A DNA stretch of 64,000 nt from Sacculina carcini (Eukaryota; Arthropoda; Thecostraca; Sacculinidae): the NCBI GenBank assembly GCA_916048095.2, contig OU696583.1:3470501-3534500 (forward strand). Direction: 5' to 3'. Made by a program: the position numbers and the translations under genes. The notes under the pieces were generated by a model that ran no database searches, was not told the origin of the DNA, and saw nothing but the letters and a program-made list of their open reading frames with translations. Below are positions 22,395 through 37,900 of this stretch, piece by piece. Each line of letters starts with the position of its first letter. Position 1 is the first letter of the stretch.

Positions 22395-25300
22395 GAGATC
22401 CTCTGTGTGTGTGTGTGTGTGTGTGTGTTTGTCCCACCCTCCTTGGTTCATATTCTATGAGCTGCTACTCGGCCTTCACTTGGCGTACCCGCTAAAAATT
22501 TATACCATCATGTTGGAAATTTTCTTATCTACACTGTAAGTTAAATGTTTAATTTTAAAAATGAAACCAAAAAAAGTCATAGCGGTGAAAAGATAAAATG
22601 AGCCCTGAAAAATGCGAAAATTTTGGTCAATTTTCTGCAGACTACTCCTCCTAAACCAGCAATGGTACAACTATACAAATTATACCACTGTGTAGAAAAT
22701 TTTCCTTTCTGCTCAACAAACTGTAATTCATACACAAATATTGAATATGAAACATGTAAAATGGAAAAAAATACAATCTACATTCATGATTTTATTTAAA
22801 CTCCACGCGTCCGATTTTCTATACTTTTTTCTCTATTTCTAAAAAAATAATTATCACATATCTAAATAAATAATACCATCATGCTGGGAATTTTGTTTTC
22901 TACAACACGGTATAATTTTTTATTTTCCAAAGTGTATTAAAAAAAGTTACGGCGGTGTGAAGTGTAAATGACAATGTGAAAAATGCAAAATTAGCACAAA
23001 AAAACGTGAATATTTTGGTCAATATTCCGCTATCTATTCCTCATAAACCAGCAATGGTACAGCTATAAAAATTATACTATTGTGTAGATAATTTGGTGTT
23101 CTACAAGAAAAGTTATACTTTATACTCACAAATGATACAAAAAACGTGTAAAATTGGCAAAATTCTCAAATACATCCAAAATTACACTTGAACACCGGGT
23201 GACTAATATTAATTCATTTTTCTACCTATTTCTCAAGAAATATTTGTCACACATCAAAATAAATTAGACCATCGTGCTAGAAATTTTGTTTTCTACAATA
23301 CGGTATAGTTTTTAATCTTCCAAAGTGTATCTGAAGGAAGTTACGGCGGTGTAAAGTCAAAATGTCATGTTGCCAATTTGACAGCTATTATGCGCACTGG
23401 CGATTACACATGAATATACACTGATTTAATTTCACTGAAGTCCAATCACAATTTACGCACTTGCGATTGCACAGGAATATACTACTGTGTAGAGAATTTT
23501 GTGTTCTACAAGATAAGCTATAATTTATACCCACAAATGATACAAAAAACGTATAAAATTGGCAAAAGTATCAAATACATCCAAAATTACACTTAAACAC
23601 CGGGCGACTAAAATTAATTCATTTTTATACTATTTCTCAGTAACTATTTGTTACACGTAGAAATAAATTATACCATCGTGCTAGAAATCTTGGTTTCTAC
23701 AATACGGTATAATTTGTAATTTTCCAAAGTGTATCTGAAGGAAGTTACGGCGGTGTAAAGTCAAAAGCACATATTACCAATTTGACAGCTATTATGCACA
23801 CCTGCGATTACACAGGAATATACACCGATTAAATTTCACTGAAGCCCAATCACAATTAAGAATGCATCATATTAGCTCCAAGCATGGATGGTGTGTTTTT
23901 ATTGGGTACAGTTTAATTAATGCTACACTATACTGAATAGAAAGGCTTTATTCTCCTCAATATTTACATATGAATTGTTCCGCCCGACGGGCGGGTAAAA
24001 TACTACTGGGAACAAAGTTAACTACTGAATTTTACTGTGCAATTTAATTGGTGTAATTTCAAGTAGCATACGCTCAAGTTGCATAAGGATATGGGTTGTA
24101 ATATCATGCAATGCCAACTATATGCATATGCTGTTTTAGCGGAAGCATAAATCTGGAATTATAGAGATGACAGAAAGTTTCATTGTTTTGATAGTGTTAC
24201 ACTTCTGAATTACTACACACGAAGGATGGGTGCGAATTTGAGCAGTGTTGAGGGAAAAAACTTCGACAATAATTAAAACAAGAATTTACAAATTTGACTT
24301 TTTCTATTGGTCGTTTTTCATCAATTTTCTTTGTGTTTGTTTCGTGTTTGAGTTCTGAATTATTCCGCACGACGGGCAGCTTTAAATATGGGGCGGGTTG
24401 TGGAAAAACATGTTTTCTAAATTGAAACATACATTTCACATTGAGACTTTTATATTGGCTAAAACGTTTCTATGGTTTTTTTCAATTTGCACTAATTTTT
24501 TTATGAATTGAATATTTATTATATTCTATGAACTGTTCCGCACGACGGGCGGGCTTAAATGTATATATAAAGAGTGGGTTTAATTGATAGCGAGGTGTAT
24601 GATATTTTGCTAGCAGTAAATATTCTAGCGATAAAAGTAGAATAGCTCTTAAGCAAATGATGTTGGAGAATGATGTGAACCTTTAAATATCTTTTGCGAT
24701 CTGATGATATATGTATTAGGAACAATACGTAGTAGAGTATAGATTGCATAATATAATATCGGCTGTAATATCAAGCGCTGTAATATCGGTGTAATCCAAA
24801 GAATAACAACTGTATGAATATGATGCATTAGTGGAAGCATTAACCGGGAATTATGAGATAATATTATGGAAAAAAATTCATTTATATACTAAAGAAATTC
24901 ATTGTTATTTTGTGTTTACATTTCGAAATTATTCCTGACGACGGGCGGGCTCAAGTATGAGGCGGGTTGACTGAATAATATGTCGTCAATTATTAGAATA
25001 AGTATATGCAAATTCAGAACAGGAATTTTCTATTGGTATAGATTTTACAATTTAGAGTTTTCTATTAGACTAGCTGTTTGAATTTAAATATGTATTACTT
25101 TTGTTTTATCAATTGTTCCGCACGACGGGTGGGTTTAAACATTCAATTTTACCGTGTGGAATGAATCCATATACAAAACTCACGGGCTTGACTTCAAGAT
25201 CCAGACTCATTAATGTAAATGTGACTTAAATGGTGTATAAATATATCGCATTATTTAACAAATGTGAATTTAGCTGCCTTACAGTTTGGTTCCGATATTA

Positions 25301-28300
25301 TATTGGCGGGTTGAGATAAAAGTATTGGTGGGCCGCGTGTTTGGGACCCCTGGGGTAGATAATCTCAGTCTTCTGATTACAAATTATGATCGAATCAGTA
25401 TATTTTGTGATCACAGACTAATAAGTTGGATCACCTCAGATTAGGCTGGGTTAGGTCAAGATGGGGTGGTTGGGTTGGGTTTGGTAGTTTTGGGTCAGGT
25501 TATATTGGGTTTAAATGATACCGAAATATATGATAGCGGTTAAAGTTGCGGTAGCGGTAAAAGTAGAATAGTACTTGAGCAAATGATGTTGGGGAATGAT
25601 GTTAAGTTCTAAATATGTTTGGGAAACATTCTGATGAAAAGTTTTCACCATTTTTAATTGTGTTTGTTTCGTGTTATATTTCTGAATTATTCCGCACGAC
25701 GGGGTTTGAATATGAGGCGGGTTGAGGGGAAATGTTTTGTCAAAATTAGAACAAAAATTATTAAATTTGGACTTTTCATTTGGTTCAGATTTTTATGAGT
25801 TTACTTTTTTTTAATTTGCAATATTTTTATGAGTAAAGTATGAATTTTTTTACATGAATTGCTCCGCACAATGGGCGGTTTTTCATGCTAATAGAAAACA
25901 ATATATCTACATTCAGCAGCACACATCATTCTGGTATCACGTTGAAAAATATGATTTACGACTGTTACTCAGGGTCATATTCGGGTAGAAAGCATGCATA
26001 TACGCTGTTCAACTGGAAAACCCACATGACCATGATAAATTCAGCTATATCGCGCACACTGACCATTTGAGGTGCGCTGCGATTCTGAGAACAAAACTCA
26101 ATTTGTCCAAATATTTGTGGTATTTGTGGCTCACACTTGCCGTCTGATAAACCAGTCATGTAGAAACTCACCGACACATGCACACACATTTGCATACACA
26201 TACACACCAGCACGTATTCACACAAGCATACTCGCACACATAAACACACCCAGCTCAGTTAATTTAAAAAATTAGGGTGACCTTTTGTTGCAAATGCAAC
26301 TTTTGTATCATAGAATCTGTTTGTCATAAGGAGCCCAAAAATCAATAGTTCATTAATCTGAAATAAGTACTAATAAGTTATAAATGCAACTTTTTGTTTT
26401 TAGCGCAACTTTTTCATTTTTATGATCTACTATTTAGAATTGGGACAATTTAGAAATTTTAGAACAATTATTTCACACTATCCAGAATAATTGTTAGTTG
26501 TAAAGGTGTACAATGCCGCACATGTTCAGGTATTGTCAACATAAACTCGATAAGCCTGTATCTGGGAGACGTGTGAACATTGTGTCCGTGTGTGGTGCTA
26601 GACATCCTGCGTGTGCATAGCACTGCATACGGACACACAAATAGACACAATAAAGACATAGACAATATAATATCGACACAAATACTGGAATTAATCATTA
26701 TACTCATTAAAACATACCATTTGTGTATGTACATGTCTTATATAGTATTTAAACAACAAAATGAACTGTTTGGGCTGTGTGTCTGTCTGTCCCACCCTCA
26801 GTCTTACAATTTGGTTTCTATACTATAATGGCGAGCTGCGAGAAAAGTATTGGTGGGCCGCGTGTTTGAGAGCCCTGGCGTAGATAATCTCAAACTTCTG
26901 ATTAGAAATTATGATTGAATCGGTTCATTTTGTGATCACAAACTAATAAGTTGGATCACCTCAGATTAGGCTGGGTTAGGTCAAGTTGGGGTGGTTGGGT
27001 TGGGTTTGGTAGTTTTGGGTCAAGTTATATTGGGTTTAAATGATACCGAAATATATGATAGCGGTTAAAGTTGCGGTAGCGGTAAAAGTAGAATAGTACT
27101 CGAGTAAATGGTGTTGGGGAATGATGTTAAGTTCAAAATATGTTTGGGAAACATTCTGATGAAAAGTTTTCACCATTTCTAATTGTGTTTGTTTCGTGTT
27201 TTATTTCTGAATTATTCCGCACGACGGGGTTTGAATATGAGGCGGGTTGAGGGGAAATATTTTGTCAAAATTAGAACAAAAATGATTAAATTTGGACTTT
27301 GCATTTGGTTCAGATTTTTATGAGTTTACTTTTTTAATTTGCAATATTTTTTATGAATAAAGTATGAATTTTACTACATGAATTGCTCAGCACAAAGGGC
27401 GGTATTTCATGCTGATAGAAAACAATATATCTACATTCAGCAGCACACTTCATTCTGGTATCACGTTGAAAAAAGATGATTTACGACTGTTACTCAGGGT
27501 CATATTCGGGTAGAAAGCATGCATATACGCTGTTCAACTGAAAAACCCACATGACCATGATAAATTCAGCTATATCGCGCACACTGGCCATTTGAGGTGC
27601 GCTGCGATTCTGAGAACAAAACTCAATTTGTTCAAGTATTTGTGGTCTTTGTGGCTCACACTTGCCGTCTGATAAACCAGTCATGTAGAAACTCTCCGAC
27701 ACATACACACACACATTTGCATGCACATACACACCAGCACGTATTCACACAAGCATACTCGCACACATAAACACACCCAGCTCAGTTTATTTAAAAAATT
27801 AGGGTGACCTTTTGTTGCAAATGCAACTTTTGTATCATAGAATCTGTTTGTCATAAGGAGCCCAAAAATCAATATTTCAATTATCTGAAATAAGTACTAA
27901 TAAGTTATAAATGCAACTTTTTGTTTTTAGCGCAACTTTTTCATTTTTAAGATCAACTATTTAGAATTAGGACAATTTTGAACATTTAGAACAATTATTT
28001 CACACTATCCAGAATAATTGTTAGTTATAAAGGTGTACAATGCAGCAAATGTTCATATTGCATTGTCAACATAAACTCGATAAACATGTATCTGGAAAGT
28101 GGGTGAACATTGTGTTCGTGTGTGGTGCTAGACATCCTGCGTGTGCATAGCACCGCATACGGACACACATATAGACACAATACAGACAATCACTATATAA
28201 TATAGACATAAATACTGGAATTACTCATTATACTCATTAAAACATACCATTTGTGTATGTACATGTCTTATATAGTATTTAAACAACAAAATGAACTGTT

Positions 28301-29692
28301 TGGGCTCAATCTAGCATAATCATTAATCTATTTTATCGGTAAATATATGTGTAATGTTGAAATATGGAATGCAGGGAGGGTTTAAATGCTAGGGGATATA
28401 TGATAGGTGTCATATTAGACTTGTAACCCAACAAAAAAGCAACAAAATACATCCAGGCTCTTTGCCTAGAACTATAATTAAAGTCACATGTCTATAATTA
28501 TAATGACGTGGACCAATAGGGATGAAAAACACCTATTCCTAACATATGCACGTAATACAATATGGCAATTTATAGCAAATTTGTAAAGCTCAATAATTAA
28601 ATTGGACTTTTTTATGGATTTCAATTTTAGCTGTTTGATTTGTATTCCTTTTTTATGAATTCATCCACACGACGGGCATGTTTAAATGCAGGTTATATCG
28701 GACTTAAGAGATAGCGGAATATATAACGTTGGCTGTAAATATTATAGCGGTAAAAGTAGAACAGTACTTGAGCAAATGATTTTGGGGAATGATGTTGAGT
28801 TATAAATATATTTTGGAAACATTCTGATGAAAATATGTCATCATTTTTTATCATCTTTATTGTTTGATTCGTGTTTGAACTCTTAATCATTCCGAACGAC
28901 CGGCATGTTTAAATATGAGGCCATTTGAGGAAAAATAGTTTGCCAAAATATAAAAATTCACATCCTGACATATCTATTGGTTAAGACTTTTCAAGGGTTT
29001 ACTATTTTCTTTTTTAATTTGTATTCTTTTTCCATTTTGAACTGAATGAGTTGCATTGTATGAATTGTTCCGCACAACGGGCGGGTTTAAATGCTAGTAT
29101 ATATATATATATATATACATAAAGAAGAAATTATCTGTCTGTCTGTGTATGTATGCTTGAATATGAGGTGACATAATTGCGCAGGTTCAATGGTATATAT
29201 ATATATATATATACATAAAGAAGAAATTATCTGTCTGTCTGTGTATGTATGCTTGAATATGAGGTGACATAATTGCGCGGGTTCAATGGTATAGATCAGG
29301 GGCTTAATTGTTCCGCACGACGGGCGGGTAAAATGCTACTGGGAACAAAGTAAACTACTGAATTATTGTACCATATAGAACCATTAAATAAAAAAAACAT
29401 TATTATATAATAAAGAACCATTTGAATATTAGTTAGTTAGTTGTCATTAGTTGGTTTATATATAAAGAACCATTGGTGTTGGGGCTTAATTGTTCCGCAC
29501 GACGGGCGGGTTTAAATATGAGGCTGTTCGAGGGAAATGTTAAATGTTTTGCTTTTTAATTTGTATTCAGTTTATTTTATGGATTGAATATGCATTTTAT
29601 TTTATGGATTGAATATGTATTTTATTTTATAAATTGTTCAGCACGACGGGCGGGTTTAAATATGAGACGGACTGAAGGAAAATATGTTGTCA
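22380..29692 (+). repeat. Array unit A (7.3 kb)
   Basis: It begins tataaaagagatcctctgtg and ends inside a 3' signature block. It is almost identical to unit C (34916-43309), with only a few differences per kb by eye. It contains an internal tandem duplication of about 1.55 kb: 25270-26780 against 26800-28310 share the gggccgcgtgtttg, tattccgcacgacgggg and primer-like (CA)-rich blocks. Confidence 0.8.
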
Positions 29693-32600
29693 AAAAATAA
29701 ATTTAAAATTAAATTTTATGATTAAATTAGATTAAATTTTAAATTTAAAAAATGAAATTAAAAAAAGTTATAGCGGTGAAAAGACAAAATGAACCCTGAA
29801 AAATGCGAAAATTTTGGTCAATTTTCTGAAGACTACTCCTCCTAAATCAGCAATGGTACAACTATACAAATTATACCACTGTGTAGAAAATTTTCTGTTC
29901 TACTCAACAAATTGTAATTTATACCCAAAAATTAAATATAAAACATGTAAAATGGAAAACAATCAATCTACATTCAAAATTTTATTTAAACTCCACGCGT
30001 CCGATTTTCTATACTTTTTTCTCTATTTCTCAAAAACTAATAATCACACATCTAAATAAATAATACCATCATGCTGGGAATTTTGTTTGCTACAACACGG
30101 CATAATTTTTAATTTTTCAACGTGTATTAAAAAAAATTTACGGCGGTGTGAAGTGTAAATGACAAAGAAGCAAAAAGGCAAAATTAGCACAAAAAACGTG
30201 AATATTTTGGTCAATATTCCGCTATCTATTCCTCATAAACCAGCAATGGTACAGCTATAAAAATTATACTATTGTGTAGATAATTTTGTGTTCTACAAGA
30301 AAAATTATAATTTATACCCACAAATGATACAAAAAACGTGTACAATTGGCAAAATTCTCAAATACATCCAAAATTACACTTGAACACCGGGTGATTACAA
30401 TTAATTCATTTTTCTACCCATGTCTCAGGAACTATTTGTCACACATTACAATAAATTATACCATCGTGCTAGAAATTTTGTTTTCTACAAAACGGTATAA
30501 TTTGTAATTTTCCAAAGTGTATCTGAAGGACGTTACGGGGGTGTAAAATCAAACGGACATATTGCCAATTTGACAGCTATTATGCACACCTGCGATTACA
30601 CAGGAATATACACCGATTAAATTTCACTGAAGCCCAATCACAATTAAGAATGCATCATATTAGCTCCAAGCATGGATGGTGTGTTTTTATTGGGTACAGT
30701 TTAATTAATGCTACACTATACTGAATAGAAAGGCTTTATTCTCCTCAATATTTACATATGAATTGTTCCGCCCGACGGGCGGGTAAAATACTACTGGGAA
30801 CAAAGTTAACTACTGAATTTTACTGTGCAATTTAATTGGTTTAATTTCAAGTAGCATACGCTCAAGTTGCATAAGGATATGGGTTGTAATATCATGCAAT
30901 GCCAACTATATGCATATGCTGTTTTAGCGGAAGCATAAATCTGGAATTATAGAGATGACAGAAAGTTTCATTGTTTTGATAGTGATTTGTGATAGTGATA
31001 GTGATTATGCGCACTTGCGATTACACAGGAATATACTACTTTGTAGAGAATTTTGTGTTCTACAATATAAGCTATAATTTATACCCACAAACGATACAAA
31101 AAACGTGTAAAATTGGCAAAATTCTCAAATACATCCAAAATTACACTAGAACACCGGGCGACTAAAATTAATTCATATTTCTAATATTTCTCAGTAACCA
31201 TTTGTTATGCATAAAAATAAATTATACCATCGTGCTAGAAATTTTGTTTTCTACAATACGTATAATTTGTAATTTTCCAAAGTGTATCTAAAGGAAGTTG
31301 CGGCGGTGTAAAGTCAAAAGGACATATTGCCAATTTGACAGCTATTATGCGCACTTGCGATTACACAGGAATATACTACTGTGTAGATAATTTTGTGTTC
31401 TACAAGATAAGTTATAATTTATACACACAAATGATACAAAAAACGTGTAAAATTGGCAAAATTCGCAAATACATCCAAAATTACACTTGAACACCGGGCG
31501 ACTAAAATTAATTTATTTTCCTACTATTTCATAGTAACTATTTGTTATACATAAAAATAAATTATACCATCGTGCTAGAAATTTTGTTTTCTACAATACG
31601 GTATAATTTTTTATTTTCCAAAGTGTATCTAAAGGAAGTTACGGCGATGTAAAGTCAAAATGTCATGTTGCCAATTTGACAGCTATTATGCGCACTTGCG
31701 ATTACACATGAATATACACTGATTTAATTTCACTGAAGTCCAATCACAATTTACGCACTTGCGATTACACAGGAATATACTACTGTGTAGAGAATTTTGT
31801 GTTCTACAATATAAGCTATAATTTATACCCACAAATGGTACAAAAAACGTGTAAAATTGGCTAAATTCTCAAATACATCCAAAATTACACTTGAACACCG
31901 GGCGACTAAAATTAATTTATTTTCCTACTATTTTATAGTAACTATTTGTTATACATAAAAATAAATTATACTATCGTGCTAGAAATCAGGTTTTCTACAA
32001 TACGGTATAATTTGTAATTTTCCAAAGGGTATCTGAAGGAAGTTACGGCGGTGTAAAGTCAAAAGGACATATTGCCAATTTGACAGCTATTATGCGCACT
32101 TGCGATTACACAGGAATATACACCGATTAAATTTCACTGAAGCCCAATCACAATTAAGAATGCATCATATTATCTCCAAGCATGGATGGTGTGGTTTTTT
32201 TGCGTACAGTTTAATTAATGCTACACTATACTGAATAGAAAGTCTTTATTGTCCTCAATATTTACACATCAAATGTTCCGCACGACGGGCGGGTAAAATG
32301 CTACTTGGAACAAAGTAAGCTACTGAATTTTACTGTGTAATTTAATTGGTTTAATTTCAAGCTGCATACGCTTAAGCTGCATAAGGATACGGGTTGTAAT
32401 ATCATGCAATGCCAAGTATATGCATATGCTGTTTTAGAGGAAGCATTAATCTGGAATTATAGAGATGTTTCATTGTTTTGATAGTGTTACACCTCTGAAT
32501 TACTACACACGAAGGACGGGTGTGAATTTGAGTAGTGTTGAGGGAAAAACATCGTCAATAATTAAAACAAGAATTTACAAATTTGACTTTTCTATTGGTC

Positions 32601-34915
32601 GTTTTTCATCAATTTTCTTTGTGTTTGTTTCGTGTTTGAGTTCTGAATTATTCCGCACGACGGGCAGCTTTAAATATGAGGCGGGTTGTGGAAAAACATG
32701 TTTTCTAAATTGAAACATAAATTTAACATTTAGACTTTTATATTAGCTAAAACATTCCTGTGGGTTTGTTTTTCTTTTTCAATTTGCACTAATTTTTTTA
32801 TGAATTGAATATTAATTATATTTTATAAACTGTTCCGCACGACGGGCGAATTAAATGTACATGTATAAAGAGTAATGCATCTATAAAGAGTGGGTTTAAA
32901 TGATAGCGAGGTATATGATATTTTGCTAGCAGTAAATATTCTGGCGATAAAAGTAGGATAGCTCTTAAGCAAATGATTTTGGAGAATGATGTGAACCTTT
33001 AAATATATTTTGCGATCTGATGATATATGTATTAGGAATAATACGTAGCAGAATATAGATTGCATAATATAATATCGGCTGTAATATCAAGGGCTGTAAT
33101 ATCGGTGTAATCCAAAAAATAACAACTGTATGAATATGATGCATTACTGGAAGCATAATCGGGAATTATGAGATAAAATGATAATGGTGTATAATTATAT
33201 CGCATTATGCAACAAATGTAAATTTAGCTGCCTTACAGTTTGGTTCCGATACTATATTGGCGGGTTGAGAGAAAAGTATTGGTGGACCGCGTGTTTGGGA
33301 CCCCTGGGGTAGATAATCTCAGTCTTCTGATTACAAATTATGATCGCATCAGTATATTTTGTGATCACAAACTAATAAGTTAAATCACCTCAGACTAGGC
33401 TGAGAGCGGTCAAGATTGGATGATTGGGTTGGGTTGGGTAGGTTTGACTCAGGTTATATTGGGTTTTAATGATAGCGGAAAATATATAAATTTTAACAAT
33501 AAATATTATAGCGGAAAAAGTGAAATAGTACTTAAGCAAATGATATTGGGGAATGATGTTAAGAAATATATATAGTTTGGAAACATTCTGATGAAAAGAT
33601 TTCATCATCTTTCATTGTTTGTTTCGTGTTTGTGTTCTGAATTATACCACACGACGGGCAGATTTATATATCAGGCGGGTTGAGGGATAATATTTGTCAA
33701 AATAAGAACAAAAATATTCACATTTAGACTTTTCTATTGGTTAAGATATTTATAGGTTACATTTTTTGGTTTTCAATTTGTATTCATTATATTTTATGGA
33801 TTGGATATGAATTTTATTGTATGAATTGTTCCGCACGACGGGTGGGTTTAAAAAAGTGTTTTACATCATTTTTTCAAATGGTTCATTTAAAAAAGGGTAA
33901 TTTTTTTTACAAATAAAAATGTTCTGCGGGCAGCAACTATAGACAATAGAACGTTCAATTTTCCCTGTAGAATTAATCCATACACAAAACCAATGGATTT
34001 GACTTCAAATATGAATTTTATTGTATGAATTGTTCCGCACGACGGGCGGGTTTAAAAAAAGTGTTTCCATTTTTTAGTTCATTTTTTTCAAATGGTTCAT
34101 TTAAAAAAAAGTAGTTTTTTTTATATAAAAATGCTCCGCGGGCAGCAACTATAGACAATAGAACGTTCAATTTACCCTGTAGAATTAATCCATACACAAA
34201 ACCAATGGATTTGACTTCAAGATGCAGAACGGATCGTGTTCGAGTTCTGAATTATTCAGCACGACGGGCGGGTTTAAAAATGACTCAGGCAGACTGAGGG
34301 GAAATATTTTGTCGAAATAAAAATAATTAAACTTATAATTTTCAATTGAATAATATTTTTATGAGTGTACCCTATTTCATTTTTATTTTTTCATATTTTT
34401 TTATGAATTGAATATGAATTTCATGTTATGAATTGCTCCGCACAACGGGCGGGTTTTAATGCTATATATATACATAAAGAAGAAATTATCTGTCTGTCTG
34501 TGTATGTATGCTTGAATAAGAGGTGACATAATTGCGCTGGTTCATGGTTCGCTGGTTCAATGATCAGGGGCTTGAAACGCAAACGAAGCGATGGCTCATT
34601 TTTATGAATTAAAAATGTCCCGCGGGCAGCAATAAAACGTTCAATTTCACCGTATAGAATGAATTCATATACAAAACTAATGGATTTGACTTCAAGAACC
34701 AGAACGGATGGTGTTCGAGTTCTGAATTATTCCTCACATCGGGCGGGTTTAAATATGAAGCGGGTTGAGTGAAAATATTTTGTCAAAATAAAATTAAAAA
34801 TAATGAAATTTAGACTTTTTAATTGATTAAGGTCTTCATGAGTTTGCCTTATTTATTTTTAATTTGCAATATTTTTATGAATTGTTCCGCACAACGGGCG
34901 GGTTTTAATGCTAGT
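29693..34915 (+). repeat. Array unit B (5.2 kb), diverged
   Basis: It begins with a copy of the segment at 22560 and resembles unit A in rearranged form. It has extra tandem copies of a 330-400 bp sub-repeat (31000-32100) carrying ttataccatcgtgctagaaa and gacagctattatgcgcactt. It then repeats the 23870-25140 type of sequence and several successive 3' signatures (33650-34900). Confidence 0.7.
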
Positions 34916-37900
34916 CTATATATATAAAAGAGATCCTCTGTGTGTGTGTGTGTGTGTGTGTGTGTTTGTCCCACCCTCCTTGGTTCATATTCTATGAGCT
35001 GCTACTCGGCCTTCACTTGGCGTACCCGCTAAAAATTTATACCATCATGTTGGAAATTTTCTTATCTACACTCTAAGCTAAATGTTTAATTTTAAAAATG
35101 AAACCAAAAAAAGTCATAGCGGTGAAAAGATAAAATGAGCCCTGAAAAATGCGAAAATTTTGGTCAATTTTCTGCAGACTACTCCTCCTAAACCAGCAAT
35201 GGTACAACTATACAAATTATACCACTGTGTAGAAAATTTTCTTTTCTGCTCAACAAACTGTAATTCATACACAAATATAGAATATGAAACATGTAAAATG
35301 GAAAAAAATACAATCTACATTCAAGATTTTATTTAAACTCCACGCGTCCGATTTTCTATACTTTTTTCTCTATTTCTCAAAAACTAATTATCACATATCT
35401 AAATAAATAATACCATCATGCTGGGAATTTTGTTTTCTACAACACGGTATAATTTTTTATTTTCCAAAGTGTATTAAAAAAAAGTTACGGCGGTGTGAAG
35501 TGTAAATGACAATGTGAAAAATGCAAAATTAGCACAAAAAAACGTGAATATTTTGGTCAATATTCCGCTATCTATTCCTCATAAACCAGCAATGGTACAG
35601 CTATAAAAATTATACTATTGTGTAGATAATTTGGTGTTCTACAAGAAAAGTTATAATTTATACTCACAAATGATACAAAAAACGTGTAAAATTGGCAAAA
35701 TTCTCAAATACATCCAAAATTACACTTGAACACCGGGTGACTAAAATAAATTAATTTTTCTACCTATTTCTCAAGAAATATTTGTCACAAATCAAAATAA
35801 ATTATACCATCGTGCTAGAAATTTTGTTTTCTACAATACGGTATAGTTTTTAATCTTCCAAAGTGTATCTGAAGGAAGTTACGGCGGTGTAAAGTCAAAA
35901 TGTCATGTTGCCAATTTGACAGCTATTATGCGCACTGGCGATTACACATGAATATACACTGATTTAATTTCACTGAAGTCCAATCACAATTTACGCACTT
36001 GCGATTGCACAGGAATATACTACTGTGTAGAGAATTTTGTGTTCTACAAGATAAGCTATAATTTATACCCACAAATGATACAAAAAACGTATAAAATTGG
36101 CAAAATTATCAAATACATCCAAAATTACACTTAAACACCGGGCGACTAAAATTAATTCACTTTTATACTATTTCTCAGTAACTATTTGTTACACATAGAA
36201 ATAAATTATACCATCGTGCTAGAAATCTTGGTTTCTACAATACGGTATAATTTGTAATTTTCCAAAGTGTATCTGAAGGAAGTTACGGCGGTGTAAAGTC
36301 AAAAGCACATATTACCAATTTGACAGCTATTATGCACACCTGCGATTACACAGGAATATACACCGATTAAATTTCACTGAAGCCCAATCACAATTAAGAA
36401 TGCATCATATTAGCTCCAAGCATGGATGGTGTGTTTTTATTGGGTACAGTTTAATTAATGCTACACTATACTGAATAGAAAGGCTTTATTCTCCTCAATA
36501 TTTACATATGAATTGTTCCGCCCGACGGGCGGGTAAAATACTACTGGGAACAAAGTTAACTACTGAATTTTACTGTGCAATTTAATTGGTTTAATTTCAA
36601 GTAGCATACGCTCAAGTTGCATAAGGATATGGGTTGTAATATCATGCAATGCCAACTATATGCATATGCTGTTTTAGCGGAAGCATAAATCTGGAATTAT
36701 AGAGATGACAGAAAGTTTCATTGTTTTGATAGTGTTACACTTCTGAATTACTACACACGAAGGATGGGTGTGAATTTGAGCAGTGTTGAGGGAAAAAACT
36801 TCGACAATAATTAAAACAAGAATTAACAAATTTGACTTTTTCTATTGGTCGTTTTTCATCAATTTTCTTTGTGTTTGTTTCGTGTTTGAGTTCTGAATTA
36901 TTACGCACGACGGGCAGCTTTAAATATGAGGCGGGTTGTGGAAAAACATGTTTTCTAAATTGAAACATAAATTTCACATTGAGACTTTTATATTGGCTAA
37001 AACGTTTCTATGGTTCTTTTTCAATTTGCACTAATTTTTTTATGAATTGAATATTTATTATATTCTATGAACTGTTCCGCACGACGCGCGGGCTTAAATG
37101 TATATATAAAGAGTGGGTTTAATTGATAGCGAGGTGTATGATATTTTGCTAGCAGTAAATATTCTAGCGATAAAAGTAGAATAGCTCTTAAGCAAATGAT
37201 GCTGGAGAATGATGTGAACCTTTAAATATCTTTTGCGATCTGATGATTACGAGCGAGCGATAGCGAGCGAGTTCATACTTGGTGTTACTAGAAAAATGAG
37301 TATGAGCGGCCCGCCGGCCGGCCCGCCGGCCGTGGTCACGCTTTTCAGAGGCTTATATCTCTGGAACCATAAGTCCGATTAACATGCATTTTTTTTTGTT
37401 GGGTAGTCTCATCCTTCCTGCCGCGGATGAGACCAAGCCGAATTATGTCAGTGCCCACTGTGGCACGTGGCACGTCCCAAATACCCTCCTACTTTTTCGA
37501 AAAACACTTTTTACCCATTTTTCAGAGGCTTATATCTCTGGAACCATAAGTCTGATTAACATGCTTTTTTGTTGTTAGGTAGCCTCATCCTTTTTGCCGC
37601 GGATGAAATCAGGCCGAATCATGACAGTGCCCCATGTGGCACGTGGCACATCCCAAATGCCCTCCTACTTTTTCGAAAAACACTTTTTACCCGTTTTTCA
37701 GAGGCTTATATCTCTGGAACCATAAGTTTGATTAACATGCGTTTTTTTTGTTGGGTAGCCTCATCCTTCCTGCCGCGAATGAGACTATGCCGAATCATGT
37801 CAGTGCCCAGTGTGGCACGTGGCACGTCCCAAGTACCCTCCTACTTTTTCGAAAAACACTTTTTACCCGTTTTCCAGAGGCTTATATCTCTGGAACCATA

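Noticed and set aside
25885-28000. Paired 60-95 codon frames repeated at 25.9, 27.5, 39.5 and 41.1 kb
   Set aside because: They are repeat copies inside the Helitron-like units, with stops and frame changes between copies and (CA)-rich parts. No domain recognised.
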